Shown piece after piece: positions 1-5,042 of a stretch of 7,442 nt of DNA. A program made the translations under genes and the position numbers. Source of the stretch: Clostridia bacterium (GTDB lineage: Bacteria; Bacillota; Clostridia; Oscillospirales; Acutalibacteraceae); assembly GCA_900766945.1 (NCBI GenBank), contig CAAFXD010000174.1, forward strand, positions 1 to 7,442, written 5' to 3'. The notes beneath the pieces are model-generated. The model made no database searches. It was given only the letters and a program-made list of their open reading frames with translations, and was not told the origin of the DNA. Within the stretch, counting starts at the first letter, position 1. The number at the start of each line of letters is the position of its first letter.

Positions 1-1011
1 CACCATACGGAAGTCGTGGAGCGTCAGGCGTTCGTCAATATCGTGAATGACTTTTTTACAAATCTCTTTTAATTCCGTAACCCGTTCGTCGTCCGTCACC
101 ACGGGGTCCATATGTATGGACACAAGCATACCGTATTTATGCTGTAAATCGCGTTCAATCAAATCCACCGTGTCGTGGCTTTGCAAAATGTCGATATTGG
201 CGGGGACTTCCGCATGCACCGAGGCGAAGCTTCTGCCCGGGCCGTAATCGTGGATAATCAGGTCGTGCACACCCACCACGCCGTCGTAGGAAAGAATTTC
301 CCGTTCGATTTCATCAAAAAATTCCTTTTCGGGGGGCTTGCCGAGCAACAGCCCGACGGTATCCTTCAAAATTTCCGCACCGGAACGGAAAATAAACAGC
401 GCCACCACAATGCCGAACCAACCGTCCACGGGGAAATCCGTGACGAGTGACAGCAACAGCGCCGCCAAAGCAACCGTCGTTGCCGCCGTGTCCGAAAGGC
501 TGTCGGAAACCACCGCTTTTGTTGCGGCGGAGTCAATCTTTTTGCCCAAGCGATGGTTGAAATAGGCAAGCCACAGCTTTGCCCCGATAGACAACAGCAA
601 AATCACCAGCGCCACGGTGCTGTATGTGACGGGGGAGGGGTTGCGGATTTTATCGACCGAGGATTTGAACAGCTCAAACCCCATCATTAAAATCAAAAAC
701 GACACAATCAGCGCGGCGATGTATTCAATTCTGCCGTGACCGTAGGGGTGGTCTTTGTCGGCGGGCTTTTTGGCGAGCTTGAAGCTGACCAAGGTCACCA
801 CCGAAGAACCGGCGTCCGACAGGTTGTTTACCGCGTCTGCCGAAATGGAAATACTGCCCGTTATCGTGCCGACAAAGAACTTTGCCACCGACAACAGCAG
901 GTTTACGCAAATGCCGACCGCGCCGCTCAATTCGCCGTATGCGGCGCGTACCGCGGGGCTTTTGGTGTTTTGATAATCCTTAATAAACAGTCTTGCAAGT
1001 AAATCAGCCAT
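1..1011 (-). CDS. Cation diffusion facilitator (CDF) metal exporter, probably manganese-type; C-terminus cut by window edge
   Basis: This gene encodes an inner-membrane metal/proton antiporter of the CDF family, which exports divalent cations. The 337 visible residues begin MADLLARLFIKDY. Six hydrophobic segments lie near residues 29-51, 54-77, 98-115, 131-152, 175-191 and 197-215, followed by a cytoplasmic ferredoxin-like metal-binding domain from about 217. The family signature HPYGHGRIEY is at 88-97. The transport site is N62-xxx-D66 in segment 2 and D170-xxx-D174 in segment 5. Zinc-type members such as YiiP carry D-D-H-D, while manganese-type members are known for N-D-D-D, so manganese is the inferred substrate. 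The start overlaps the stop of the upstream TetR gene by 8 nt (1004-1011), which implies one operon and probably translational coupling. No stop codon is reached. The reading frame is intact to base 1, and some tens of residues are probably missing. Confidence 0.93.
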   Translation of the reverse strand, partial: MADLLARLFIKDYQNTKSPAVRAAYGELSGAVGICVNLLLSVAKFFVGTITGSISISADAVNNLSDAGSSVVTLVSFKLAKKPADKDHPYGHGRIEYIAALIVSFLILMMGFELFKSSVDKIRNPSPVTYSTVALVILLLSIGAKLWLAYFNHRLGKKIDSAATKAVVSDSLSDTAATTVALAALLLSLVTDFPVDGWFGIVVALFIFRSGAEILKDTVGLLLGKPPEKEFFDEIEREILSYDGVVGVHDLIIHDYGPGRSFASVHAEVPANIDILQSHDTVDLIERDLQHKYGMLVSIHMDPVVTDDERVTELKEICKKVIHDIDERLTLHDFRMV

Positions 1012-1615
1012 TTTGCTGTGCCTCGTTTCGTACCGACTCTGTAATACAGCTTGCGCCCTTCCAGAAAATATTTTCAATCAACACGGCAATTTCCTCGGGC
1101 GTTGTGCCGTCCTCGGGGTGCTCCAACCAATGGCGCACAAGACCCACCACACCTGCCTCAAAATAGGCATATACATAATTAAATGCGGTCAGATTTTCGA
1201 GTTGATAGTAAGTGGTAAAATCCCGCAGGCATTTTTCCCGCAGGAATTTGCGCAGATTCAAAATAAAATTGATGTCGCCGTTTTCCCCGAGCAATGCGGC
1301 GCAGATTTCCCGATTGGCATAGAGAAATCCGCATACATCCGAGAAAATCTTGCGCGGCTGTGTTTTTAAGTCCTCAATCGTATAGTTTTGCACAATGCCT
1401 TCGTACTCATCAAACAGCTCCTGCTCGATTTGCTCCACCAAATCGTAAATATCCTTGTAATGCAGGTAAAAGGTGCCGCGGTTGATGTCCACGCGTTCGG
1501 AAAGTTCCCGAACGGTAATTTTTTTAATGCTCTTTTCTTTTAACAACTCGGTAAGCCCCTGCCGAAGCAATCGCTTGGTGCGGCGTACGCGGCTGTCTAC
1601 GTTCTCCTCTTTCAT
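1004..1615 (-). CDS. TetR/AcrR-family transcriptional regulator
   Basis: This is a 203-residue DNA-binding repressor-type protein of usual TetR length. Residues about 13-60 form the helix-turn-helix. The helix KITVRELSERVDI is followed by the recognition segment NRGTFYLHYKD (45-55), a very typical TetR signature. The rest is helical. The C-terminal stretch YVYAYFEAGVVGLVRHWL resembles the Firmicutes TetR C-terminal domain (the DhaS/TetR_C_8 type), which binds a small molecule and dimerises. The start at 1615 was chosen because AGGAGG precedes it by 9 nt. The frame stays open upstream to 1771, but that extension crosses the promoter and has no such site. The gene lies directly upstream of the CDF exporter in one operon, so it probably controls that exporter and itself. 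The ligand cannot be read from the sequence, and metal sensing by this subfamily would be unusual. Confidence 0.93.
   Translation of the reverse strand: MKEENVDSRVRRTKRLLRQGLTELLKEKSIKKITVRELSERVDINRGTFYLHYKDIYDLVEQIEQELFDEYEGIVQNYTIEDLKTQPRKIFSDVCGFLYANREICAALLGENGDINFILNLRKFLREKCLRDFTTYYQLENLTAFNYVYAYFEAGVVGLVRHWLEHPEDGTTPEEIAVLIENIFWKGASCITESVRNEAQQNG
1021..1024 (-). promoter_or_regulatory. Ribosome binding site of the CDF gene, inside the tetR coding sequence
   Basis: On the minus strand GAGG lies 9 nt before the ATG at 1011-1009. This supports that ATG as the start, although it lies inside the end of the TetR gene. Confidence 0.6.
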
Positions 1616-1624
1616 TTTGAAATT

Positions 1625-1630
1625 CCTCCT
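1625..1630 (-). promoter_or_regulatory. Ribosome binding site of the tetR gene
   Basis: A perfect AGGAGG on the minus strand sits 9 nt before the ATG at 1615. It decides the start against the longer open frame that reaches 1771. Confidence 0.85.
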
Positions 1631-1632
1631 GC

Positions 1633-1648
1633 TTGCGCGTATGCGCAA
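1633..1648. promoter_or_regulatory. Perfect palindrome in the tetR leader, candidate TetR operator
   Basis: TTGCGC-gtat-GCGCAA is a perfect 6-bp inverted repeat with a 4-nt centre. It lies between the predicted transcription start of tetR (about 1658) and its ribosome binding site. The size, symmetry and place fit an autoregulatory TetR operator. The link to this TetR is inference. Confidence 0.5.
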
Positions 1649-1664
1649 AATAATGAACAAGTGT

Positions 1665-1693
1665 ATTATAATATAATTCAGTTGATTATTCAA
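1665..1693 (-). promoter_or_regulatory. Sigma-A promoter of the tetR-CDF operon
   Basis: On the minus strand the -35 box TTGAAT (1693-1688) is followed after exactly 17 nt by a perfect -10 box TATAAT (1670-1665). Transcription should start near 1658, giving a leader of about 43 nt. Confidence 0.75.
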
Positions 1694-1694
1694 C
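1681..1694. promoter_or_regulatory. Inverted repeat over the -35 box of the tetR promoter, second candidate operator
   Basis: GTTGA-ttat-TCAAC is a perfect 5-bp inverted repeat that covers the whole -35 box of the tetR promoter. A protein bound here would block RNA polymerase. It shares the 4-nt spacing of the 1633-1648 palindrome, but the arm sequence differs. Confidence 0.35.
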
Positions 1695-1715
1695 ACTTTT
1701 GTGTGCAAATAACGA

Positions 1716-1765
1716 GAAAAAAGCAAACATATTGCCGCTATGTTCCATAGACTTTTTCTTTTTTC
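1716..1765. repeat. Cluster of small inverted repeats between the divergent genes
   Basis: Outer arms GAAAAAAG (1716-1723) and CTTTTTTC (1758-1765) enclose AACATA/TATGTT (1726-1731, 1739-1744) and CTATG-ttc-CATAG (1738-1750). The outer arms are A/T-rich and could pair by chance. No role can be assigned. Confidence 0.3.
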
Positions 1766-1768
1766 TAT

Positions 1769-1798
1769 CAAATGTCACAGAAAATGGATTGACATTTG
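1769..1798. promoter_or_regulatory. 9-bp inverted repeat overlapping the -35 box of the membrane-anchored protein gene
   Basis: CAAATGTCA (1769-1777) and TGACATTTG (1790-1798) are exact reverse complements separated by 12 nt. The half-sites are 21 bp apart centre to centre, two turns of the helix, so a dimer or pair of dimers could bind one face. The right arm contains most of the TTGACA -35 box at 1789-1794. This is an operator-like arrangement. The binding protein is unknown; the divergent TetR is one candidate. Confidence 0.5.
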
Positions 1799-1817
1799 CG
1801 CCGTTTTATTGTAAATT
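1789..1817 (+). promoter_or_regulatory. Likely sigma-A promoter of the membrane-anchored protein gene
   Basis: A perfect TTGACA (1789-1794) is followed after 17 nt by TAAATT (1812-1817), a 4-of-6 match to the -10 consensus. The leader to the ATG at 1885 would be about 60 nt. Confidence 0.6.
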
Positions 1818-1841
1818 ATAGAAGTAATGTTTTGTATATAC

Positions 1842-1860
1842 CGCCTGAAACGCTCGGGCG
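1842..1860 (+). other. Leader hairpin just upstream of the ribosome binding site
   Basis: CGCCTGA (1842-1848) pairs with TCGGGCG (1854-1860) around the loop AACGC, giving 7 bp with one G-U pair. It ends 10 nt before the AAGGGG ribosome binding site. It may simply stabilise the 5' end of the message. Confidence 0.35.
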
Positions 1861-1870
1861 TGTAATTTGA

Positions 1871-1876
1871 AAGGGG
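1871..1876 (+). promoter_or_regulatory. Ribosome binding site that fixes the start at 1885
   Basis: AAGGGG lies 8 nt before ATG 1885-1887. It also rules out the upstream in-frame TTG at 1867, which would place this site inside the coding region. Confidence 0.75.
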
Positions 1877-1884
1877 ATTCGCAA

Positions 1885-2856
1885 ATGTCTAAACAGAATA
1901 AAGAACCGTCCACACCCGAATCGAGAGCGGAAAAGCGTGCCAACAAGCAAATGCTCAGAAAGGTTTTTACAAGCACTTTCTTTAAAGCGTTTGCGATTTG
2001 CCTTGCGGTGTTGCTGATTTATTCGGTTTGCTATATCGCATTTATCAACCCGAATTCTGTCGGGGCGAACACCGTGAACCCGATTTCCGATACGAATGCC
2101 GCCGAAAGCGCCGTGGTGCAGAACAACAATGGCAGTGCTTCTTCCGGCGACGCAAGCGGTGACGCGGCGGCAACAGGCGATACGAATGCCGCAGCCGTCA
2201 CAGAGTTGAGCGCGTCCAGCAGCAAGGCGGATATTCTTTCGTATTTCAATACCGCCATCAACAATGTAAAACCGAAGGCGAAGCAGGTTACTTTGAATTA
2301 TGAGAAAAACTCCGAAGCGGGTGGCATTTCGGGTGAAGTGCCGAGCTCATTGGTCAGCGTTGCAAACAACTTAATTGCCAACAATATGGGCGAAAAAGAC
2401 CTTTCTAAATTAGACCCCGGCCTGGTGAATGCAACGACGGCGGATCAAAAAAATGCGATGTTCCCCGTTGAAACCCAAACTTGGTCGAGCAAATTGACCG
2501 AAGAGGATATTCAGTCTGCTACGGTTACGGAAGCAAACGGCACATATACCATTACCATTACGGTGAAGGAAGACCCAGTCAGCGCAGATACCGACTATGG
2601 CGTCGGCCACCACGGGAAAGCGTTCTCTGTCATTCGTCCCGGCATTATTGCCGAGAATGCTCCCGGCGTTGAGAACTTGTTGAAAGATATTAAGACCGGT
2701 CATAAAGACGGTAAGATTGTGGTAACTGTGGATAAGGCTACCGGCAATGTTACACACGCTAACTATTATTTTGTATGGACTTTGCAGTTGACCGTTTTAG
2801 GGATGACACCGTCCATTCCGTTCGGTCTTGAAAAAGACTTTACGATTGCTTGGTAA
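1885..2856 (+). CDS. Unrecognised membrane-anchored protein with one N-terminal transmembrane segment and a large outside domain
   Basis: I do not recognise a named family. The 323-residue protein starts with a charged, lysine/arginine-rich cytoplasmic tail (1-34). One hydrophobic segment follows (about 35-54, AFAICLAVLLIYSVCYIAFI). It has no lipobox and no clear signal-peptidase site, so it is probably a membrane anchor. Residues about 60-113 form a low-complexity linker rich in Ala, Ser, Gly, Asp, Asn and Thr with a DTNAA repeat. The outside domain (114-323) opens with KADILSYFNTAINNVKPKAK and ends in beta-rich sequence. I have the impression that similar YFN..N.VK openings occur in many uncharacterised clostridial proteins. 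The start at 1885 is set by AAGGGG 8 nt upstream; a TTG at 1867 in the same frame has no such site. The gene is a single unit between its own promoter and terminator. Confidence 0.85.
   Translation: MSKQNKEPSTPESRAEKRANKQMLRKVFTSTFFKAFAICLAVLLIYSVCYIAFINPNSVGANTVNPISDTNAAESAVVQNNNGSASSGDASGDAAATGDTNAAAVTELSASSSKADILSYFNTAINNVKPKAKQVTLNYEKNSEAGGISGEVPSSLVSVANNLIANNMGEKDLSKLDPGLVNATTADQKNAMFPVETQTWSSKLTEEDIQSATVTEANGTYTITITVKEDPVSADTDYGVGHHGKAFSVIRPGIIAENAPGVENLLKDIKTGHKDGKIVVTVDKATGNVTHANYYFVWTLQLTVLGMTPSIPFGLEKDFTIAW
2088..2192 (+). repeat. 15-nt direct repeat in the low-complexity linker
   Basis: CGATACGAATGCCGC occurs at 2088-2102 and again at 2178-2192, exactly 90 nt (30 codons) apart and in frame. 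Both copies encode the DTNAA motif in the linker of the membrane-anchored protein. This suggests linker growth by internal duplication followed by drift of the sequence between. Confidence 0.7.
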
Positions 2857-2871
2857 TTACAAGTAAAACCC

Positions 2872-2907
2872 AAAACACCTGTAAGCAACGGCTTGCAGGT
2901 GTTTTTT
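2872..2907 (+). terminator. Rho-independent terminator of the membrane-anchored protein gene
   Basis: AAAACACCTGTAAGC (2872-2886) pairs with GCTTGCAGGTGTTTT (2891-2905) over 15 bp with one G-U pair and the loop AACG. A run of six T follows the stem core (2902-2907). It starts 15 nt after the stop codon. Confidence 0.9.
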
Positions 2908-2936
2908 GCGGATTTTCGGCAGAATTTCCGCAAAAA
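2903..2936. repeat. Second hairpin sharing the T-tract of the terminator
   Basis: TTTTTGCGGA (2903-2912) and TCCGCAAAAA (2927-2936) are perfect 10-bp inverted arms. Inside, after a 2x2 internal loop, TTC/GAA closes a GGCA tetraloop. The left arm uses the T-tract of the preceding terminator, and the right arm ends 14 nt before the -35 box of the next gene. Confidence 0.55.
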
Positions 2937-2950
2937 GCAAGGGTTGTTTA

Positions 2951-2979
2951 TTGACATTTTTTCCCCGAAACGATATACT
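2951..2979 (+). promoter_or_regulatory. Strong sigma-A promoter of the SDR gene
   Basis: TTGACA (2951-2956), a 17-nt spacer and TATACT (2974-2979) are near consensus. Transcription should start around 2986. That places the first in-frame ATG (2990) almost at the RNA end and favours the ATG at 3011. Confidence 0.85.
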
Positions 2980-2999
2980 ATATTTAAATATGAATTTTG

Positions 3000-3005
3000 A
3001 GGTGG
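3000..3005 (+). promoter_or_regulatory. Ribosome binding site that fixes the start of the SDR gene at 3011
   Basis: AGGTGG ends 5 nt before ATG 3011-3013. The alternative in-frame ATG at 2990 has no such site and nearly coincides with the predicted transcription start. Confidence 0.7.
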
Positions 3006-3010
3006 TAGAA

Positions 3011-4576
3011 ATGGCAGAAAAGAAAACCGTTATGCTGACCGGCGCGTCCGGCAACATGGGCTTTGCAGGCTTCAAAGAACTGTATAAGATGAAAGACAAA
3101 TTCAATACGGTTCTGTTGCTTCGCAAAAGCGAAAAGAACGAAAAACTGTTCGCGCCCTATATGAATGACCCGTCCGTCAAAATCGTTTGGGGCGATTTGA
3201 CCGATTATGACAGCATTTTAGAAGCCGTCACCGGTTCGGATTATGTTCTCCATGTCGGCGGTATGGTTTCCCCCACGGCGGACTGGAAACCGTACAGAAC
3301 ACAGAAAACCAACATCGGCGCGGCGCAGAGCATCTGCAAGGCGGTCCTTGCCCAGCCCGACCCCGATGCCATTAAGGTTTGCTATATCGGCACGGTTGCC
3401 GAAACCGGCGGCAGAAACTATCCCATTCATTGGGGCCGTTGCGGTGACCCGATTAAAATTTCGATTTATGACCACTATGCGGTTTCCAAAACCGTTGCAG
3501 AGCGTACCTTTGTCGAAAGCGGCTTGAAAAATTGGGTGGTTATGCGTCAGTCCGGTATTCTGTATCCCAACATCTTAAAGAATATGGACCCGATTATGTT
3601 CCATGTGCCGATTAACGGCGTGTTGGAATGGTGCACGGTGGAGGACTCCGGCAGACTGCTTGCAAATTTGGTCGATGAGGACACAAAAGGCAACCTCGGC
3701 GCAGATTTCTGGAATCACTTCTTCAACATCGGTTCCGGTAAGGAATACAGAATTTCCAACTATGAATTTGAATGCCTGCTTTTGGGCACGCTCGGTCTTG
3801 CAGGCCCCGAAAAACTGTTCGACCCCAACTGGTTCATCACCAAAAACTTCCACGGGCAGTTCTATGCCGACGGCGACAAGCTCGAAGAATTCCTGCACTT
3901 CCGTGAGAATCTGCCGATTCAGGACTATTTCAACCGTTTGGCAGATCAGGTTGAATTCTACTTCAAAATTCCGCGCTATCTGCCGAAGAACCTGGTGGCG
4001 GCTTGCGCAAAACCCTTTATGAAAAAGATTGCTTCCACGCCCGATTTCGGCACGCTGGATTGGGTTGCCAAAAACAATGAGGTGCGTATGAGCGCCTATT
4101 ACGGCTCCAAAGCAGAATGGGAGAAAATCCCGTCCAAATGGGAAGACTTTGACATCATCAAGTTCGACAAGGACAACAGTGCCGCCGAGCAGTTCAAACT
4201 CGACCACGGCTATGACGAGTCGAAGCCCGAAAGCGAATTGGATATTGACGATATGAAACAGGCTGCTGCGTTCCGCGGTGGTGAATGCCTGTCCGAGTCG
4301 ATGACCAAAGGCGATATGGCAACCAAACTCAAATGGAAATGCGGCCATTGCGGCGCCGAATTTGAAGCCAGCCCCGCGCTCATTTTGTTGGGCGGCCATT
4401 GGTGCCCCGAGTGCTATATCCCGCAAAAAGCATGGGATTATGACGCGATTGCCAAAACCAACCCGTTCTTTGCACAGGTTTGGTATCCGAGCCACTCGAA
4501 AGATGAAAACAACCGTTACGAGTTTGACGATTTGTTCCACATCAACGGCGTGGCATGGGACGATATTAAACGGTAA
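3011..4576 (+). CDS. Extended SDR (NAD-dependent epimerase/dehydratase family) with a C-terminal zinc ribbon
   Basis: This 521-residue protein is a probable soluble NAD(P)-dependent oxidoreductase or epimerase; its substrate is unknown. The Rossmann nucleotide-binding loop is TGASGNMG (G11, G14, G17). D62 in WGDLTDYD fits the adenine-side acidic residue. The catalytic Tyr-Lys pair is Y156 and K160 in DHYAVSKTVAER, with T128 or T132 as the likely third member. SDR sequence runs to about residue 340. A linker of charged sequence (about 370-430) leads to a four-cysteine ribbon: C444 and C447 (CGHC), C465 and C468 (CPEC). The spacing W-x-C-x2-C-G ... G-x-W-CPEC resembles the treble-clef zinc ribbons often found in DNA- or RNA-associated proteins. 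Usual extended SDRs are about 300-350 residues, so the tail is a real addition. It forms its own transcription unit. Sugar-nucleotide or isoprenoid-like substrates are both possible. Confidence 0.88.
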   Translation: MAEKKTVMLTGASGNMGFAGFKELYKMKDKFNTVLLLRKSEKNEKLFAPYMNDPSVKIVWGDLTDYDSILEAVTGSDYVLHVGGMVSPTADWKPYRTQKTNIGAAQSICKAVLAQPDPDAIKVCYIGTVAETGGRNYPIHWGRCGDPIKISIYDHYAVSKTVAERTFVESGLKNWVVMRQSGILYPNILKNMDPIMFHVPINGVLEWCTVEDSGRLLANLVDEDTKGNLGADFWNHFFNIGSGKEYRISNYEFECLLLGTLGLAGPEKLFDPNWFITKNFHGQFYADGDKLEEFLHFRENLPIQDYFNRLADQVEFYFKIPRYLPKNLVAACAKPFMKKIASTPDFGTLDWVAKNNEVRMSAYYGSKAEWEKIPSKWEDFDIIKFDKDNSAAEQFKLDHGYDESKPESELDIDDMKQAAAFRGGECLSESMTKGDMATKLKWKCGHCGAEFEASPALILLGGHWCPECYIPQKAWDYDAIAKTNPFFAQVWYPSHSKDENNRYEFDDLFHINGVAWDDIKR

Positions 4577-4618
4577 TTCGTTCCCGTTTCCTTTTTCGCA
4601 TATCTCTACATAAAACAG

Positions 4619-4654
4619 ATAACCGGAGGGCATTTCGCCTTCCGGTTATTTTTT
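4619..4654 (+). terminator. Rho-independent terminator of the SDR gene
   Basis: ATAACCGGAGGGC (4619-4631) pairs with GCCTTCCGGTTAT (4637-4649) over 13 bp with one G-U pair and the loop ATTTC. T4649-4654 follow. It begins 42 nt after the stop codon. Confidence 0.9.
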
Positions 4655-4683
4655 ATCTATGTTTTACGCAAGAAATTACCATT

Positions 4684-4752
4684 TGTCATCCTGAGCGAAG
4701 CGAAGGATCTCGAAACTCCACAAAATAAAAATGTTTGAAACGAGATTCTTCG
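4684..4752. repeat. Dispersed-type palindromic element with a 'gagcgaagcgaaggatctcg' core
   Basis: The stretch tgtcatcctgagcgaagcga begins at 4684. Its continuation CGAAGGATCTCG (4701-4712) is mirrored by CGAGATTCTTCG (4741-4752), giving 12 bp with one G-U pair around a 28-nt A-rich loop. From general knowledge, near-identical words recur as intergenic repeats in many bacterial genomes, Clostridia included. Only one copy is in this window, so the repeat status here is inference. Confidence 0.65.
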
Positions 4753-4756
4753 TCTA

Positions 4757-4813
4757 CCGTTCCGTAAACCTCCCAAATTCTTGGGGAGGTGGCACGCGCA
4801 AAGCGCGTAACGG
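4757..4813. repeat. Branched palindromic element with two hairpins inside a short closing stem
   Basis: CCGTT (4757-4761) and AACGG (4809-4813) enclose ACCTCCC/GGGAGGT (4768-4774, 4784-4790) and the perfect ACGCGC-aaa-GCGCGT (4794-4808). The word order 'cctccc..gggaggtggcacgcg..cgcgtaacggaggg' looks like a scattered clostridial intergenic repeat, recognised from general knowledge only. Confidence 0.55.
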
Positions 4814-4870
4814 AGGGGCAAAATCACATCAAATTACGCGGGCAACGCAGTTCACCCCTACATCTCGTAG

Positions 4871-4892
4871 GGAACAACCTTCGTGTTGTTCC
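4871..4892. repeat. Hairpin GGAACAAC/GTTGTTCC
   Basis: Perfect 8-bp arms (4871-4878 and 4885-4892) surround the loop CTTCGT. It is preceded by 'cgtag', the same 'gtag' word that precedes the hairpin at 5011. Confidence 0.7.
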
Positions 4893-4914
4893 GCAAAATA
4901 CCATCAAAATCCAC

Positions 4915-4935
4915 GGGCGGCCGGGTCGACCGCCC
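4915..4935. repeat. GC-rich hairpin GGGCGG/CCGCCC
   Basis: Six-bp arms (4915-4920, 4930-4935) are extended inward by CG/CG after one mismatch, with a GGT loop. It is followed by 'cctacg', the complement of the 'gtagg' word found before the other two hairpins, so it reads like the same module type in opposite orientation. Confidence 0.65.
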
Positions 4936-5007
4936 CTACGCACGCAATGTATTTTCGCGTAATGGCGGGTAATTCCGATGATAGGGGAAATGTCTATTTT
5001 CATAATG

Positions 5008-5034
5008 TAGGGCGGGGGCTTGCCCCCGCCGCCC
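5008..5034. repeat. Very GC-rich hairpin GGCGGGGGC-tt-GCCCCCGCC
   Basis: Nine perfect base pairs (5011-5019, 5022-5030) flank a 2-nt centre. After a bulged G, GG/CC can extend the stem. No T-tract follows directly (the next bases are tgaaagaattg), so it is not a classical terminator. It is preceded by 'gtag' and ends 9 nt before the -35 box of the mutS2 promoter. Confidence 0.7.
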
Positions 5035-5042
5035 TGAAAGAA

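Larger units (their letters stand above)
4833..4963. repeat. Outer inverted repeat enclosing two nested hairpins
   Basis: ATTACGCG (4833-4840) and CGCGTAAT (4956-4963) are perfect 8-bp inverted arms. Between them lie the hairpins at 4871-4892 and 4915-4935. The layout suggests one composite non-coding repeat unit of about 130 bp. No transposase or terminal duplication is seen. Confidence 0.45.

Noticed and set aside
1616..1771. N-terminal extension of the TetR frame up to 1771
   Set aside because: The extension spans the TATAAT promoter and both palindromes, has non-TetR sequence, and a perfect AGGAGG sits before the downstream ATG.
1788..2959. Shared 10-mer ATTGACATTT in the promoters of two genes (1788-1797 and 2950-2959)
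   Set aside because: Most of it is the -35 consensus itself. The second copy lacks the mirrored left arm seen at the first, so a shared regulator is not supported.
2906..3010. N-terminal extension of the SDR frame (alternative starts at 2906 and 2990)
   Set aside because: It covers the promoter TTGACA/TATACT. The AGGTGG before 3011 and the direct run into the Rossmann beta strand favour the shorter protein.
3575..4633. Long open frame (352 codons) on the minus strand opposite the SDR gene
   Set aside because: It is antisense to a gene with clear SDR and zinc-ribbon motifs, has no convincing ribosome binding site or domain, and arises from the codon bias of the real gene.
4684..5034. CRISPR array or insertion sequence
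   Set aside because: The repeats are palindromes of different sequence, not equal-length direct repeats with spacers. No transposase frame or flanking target duplication is visible.
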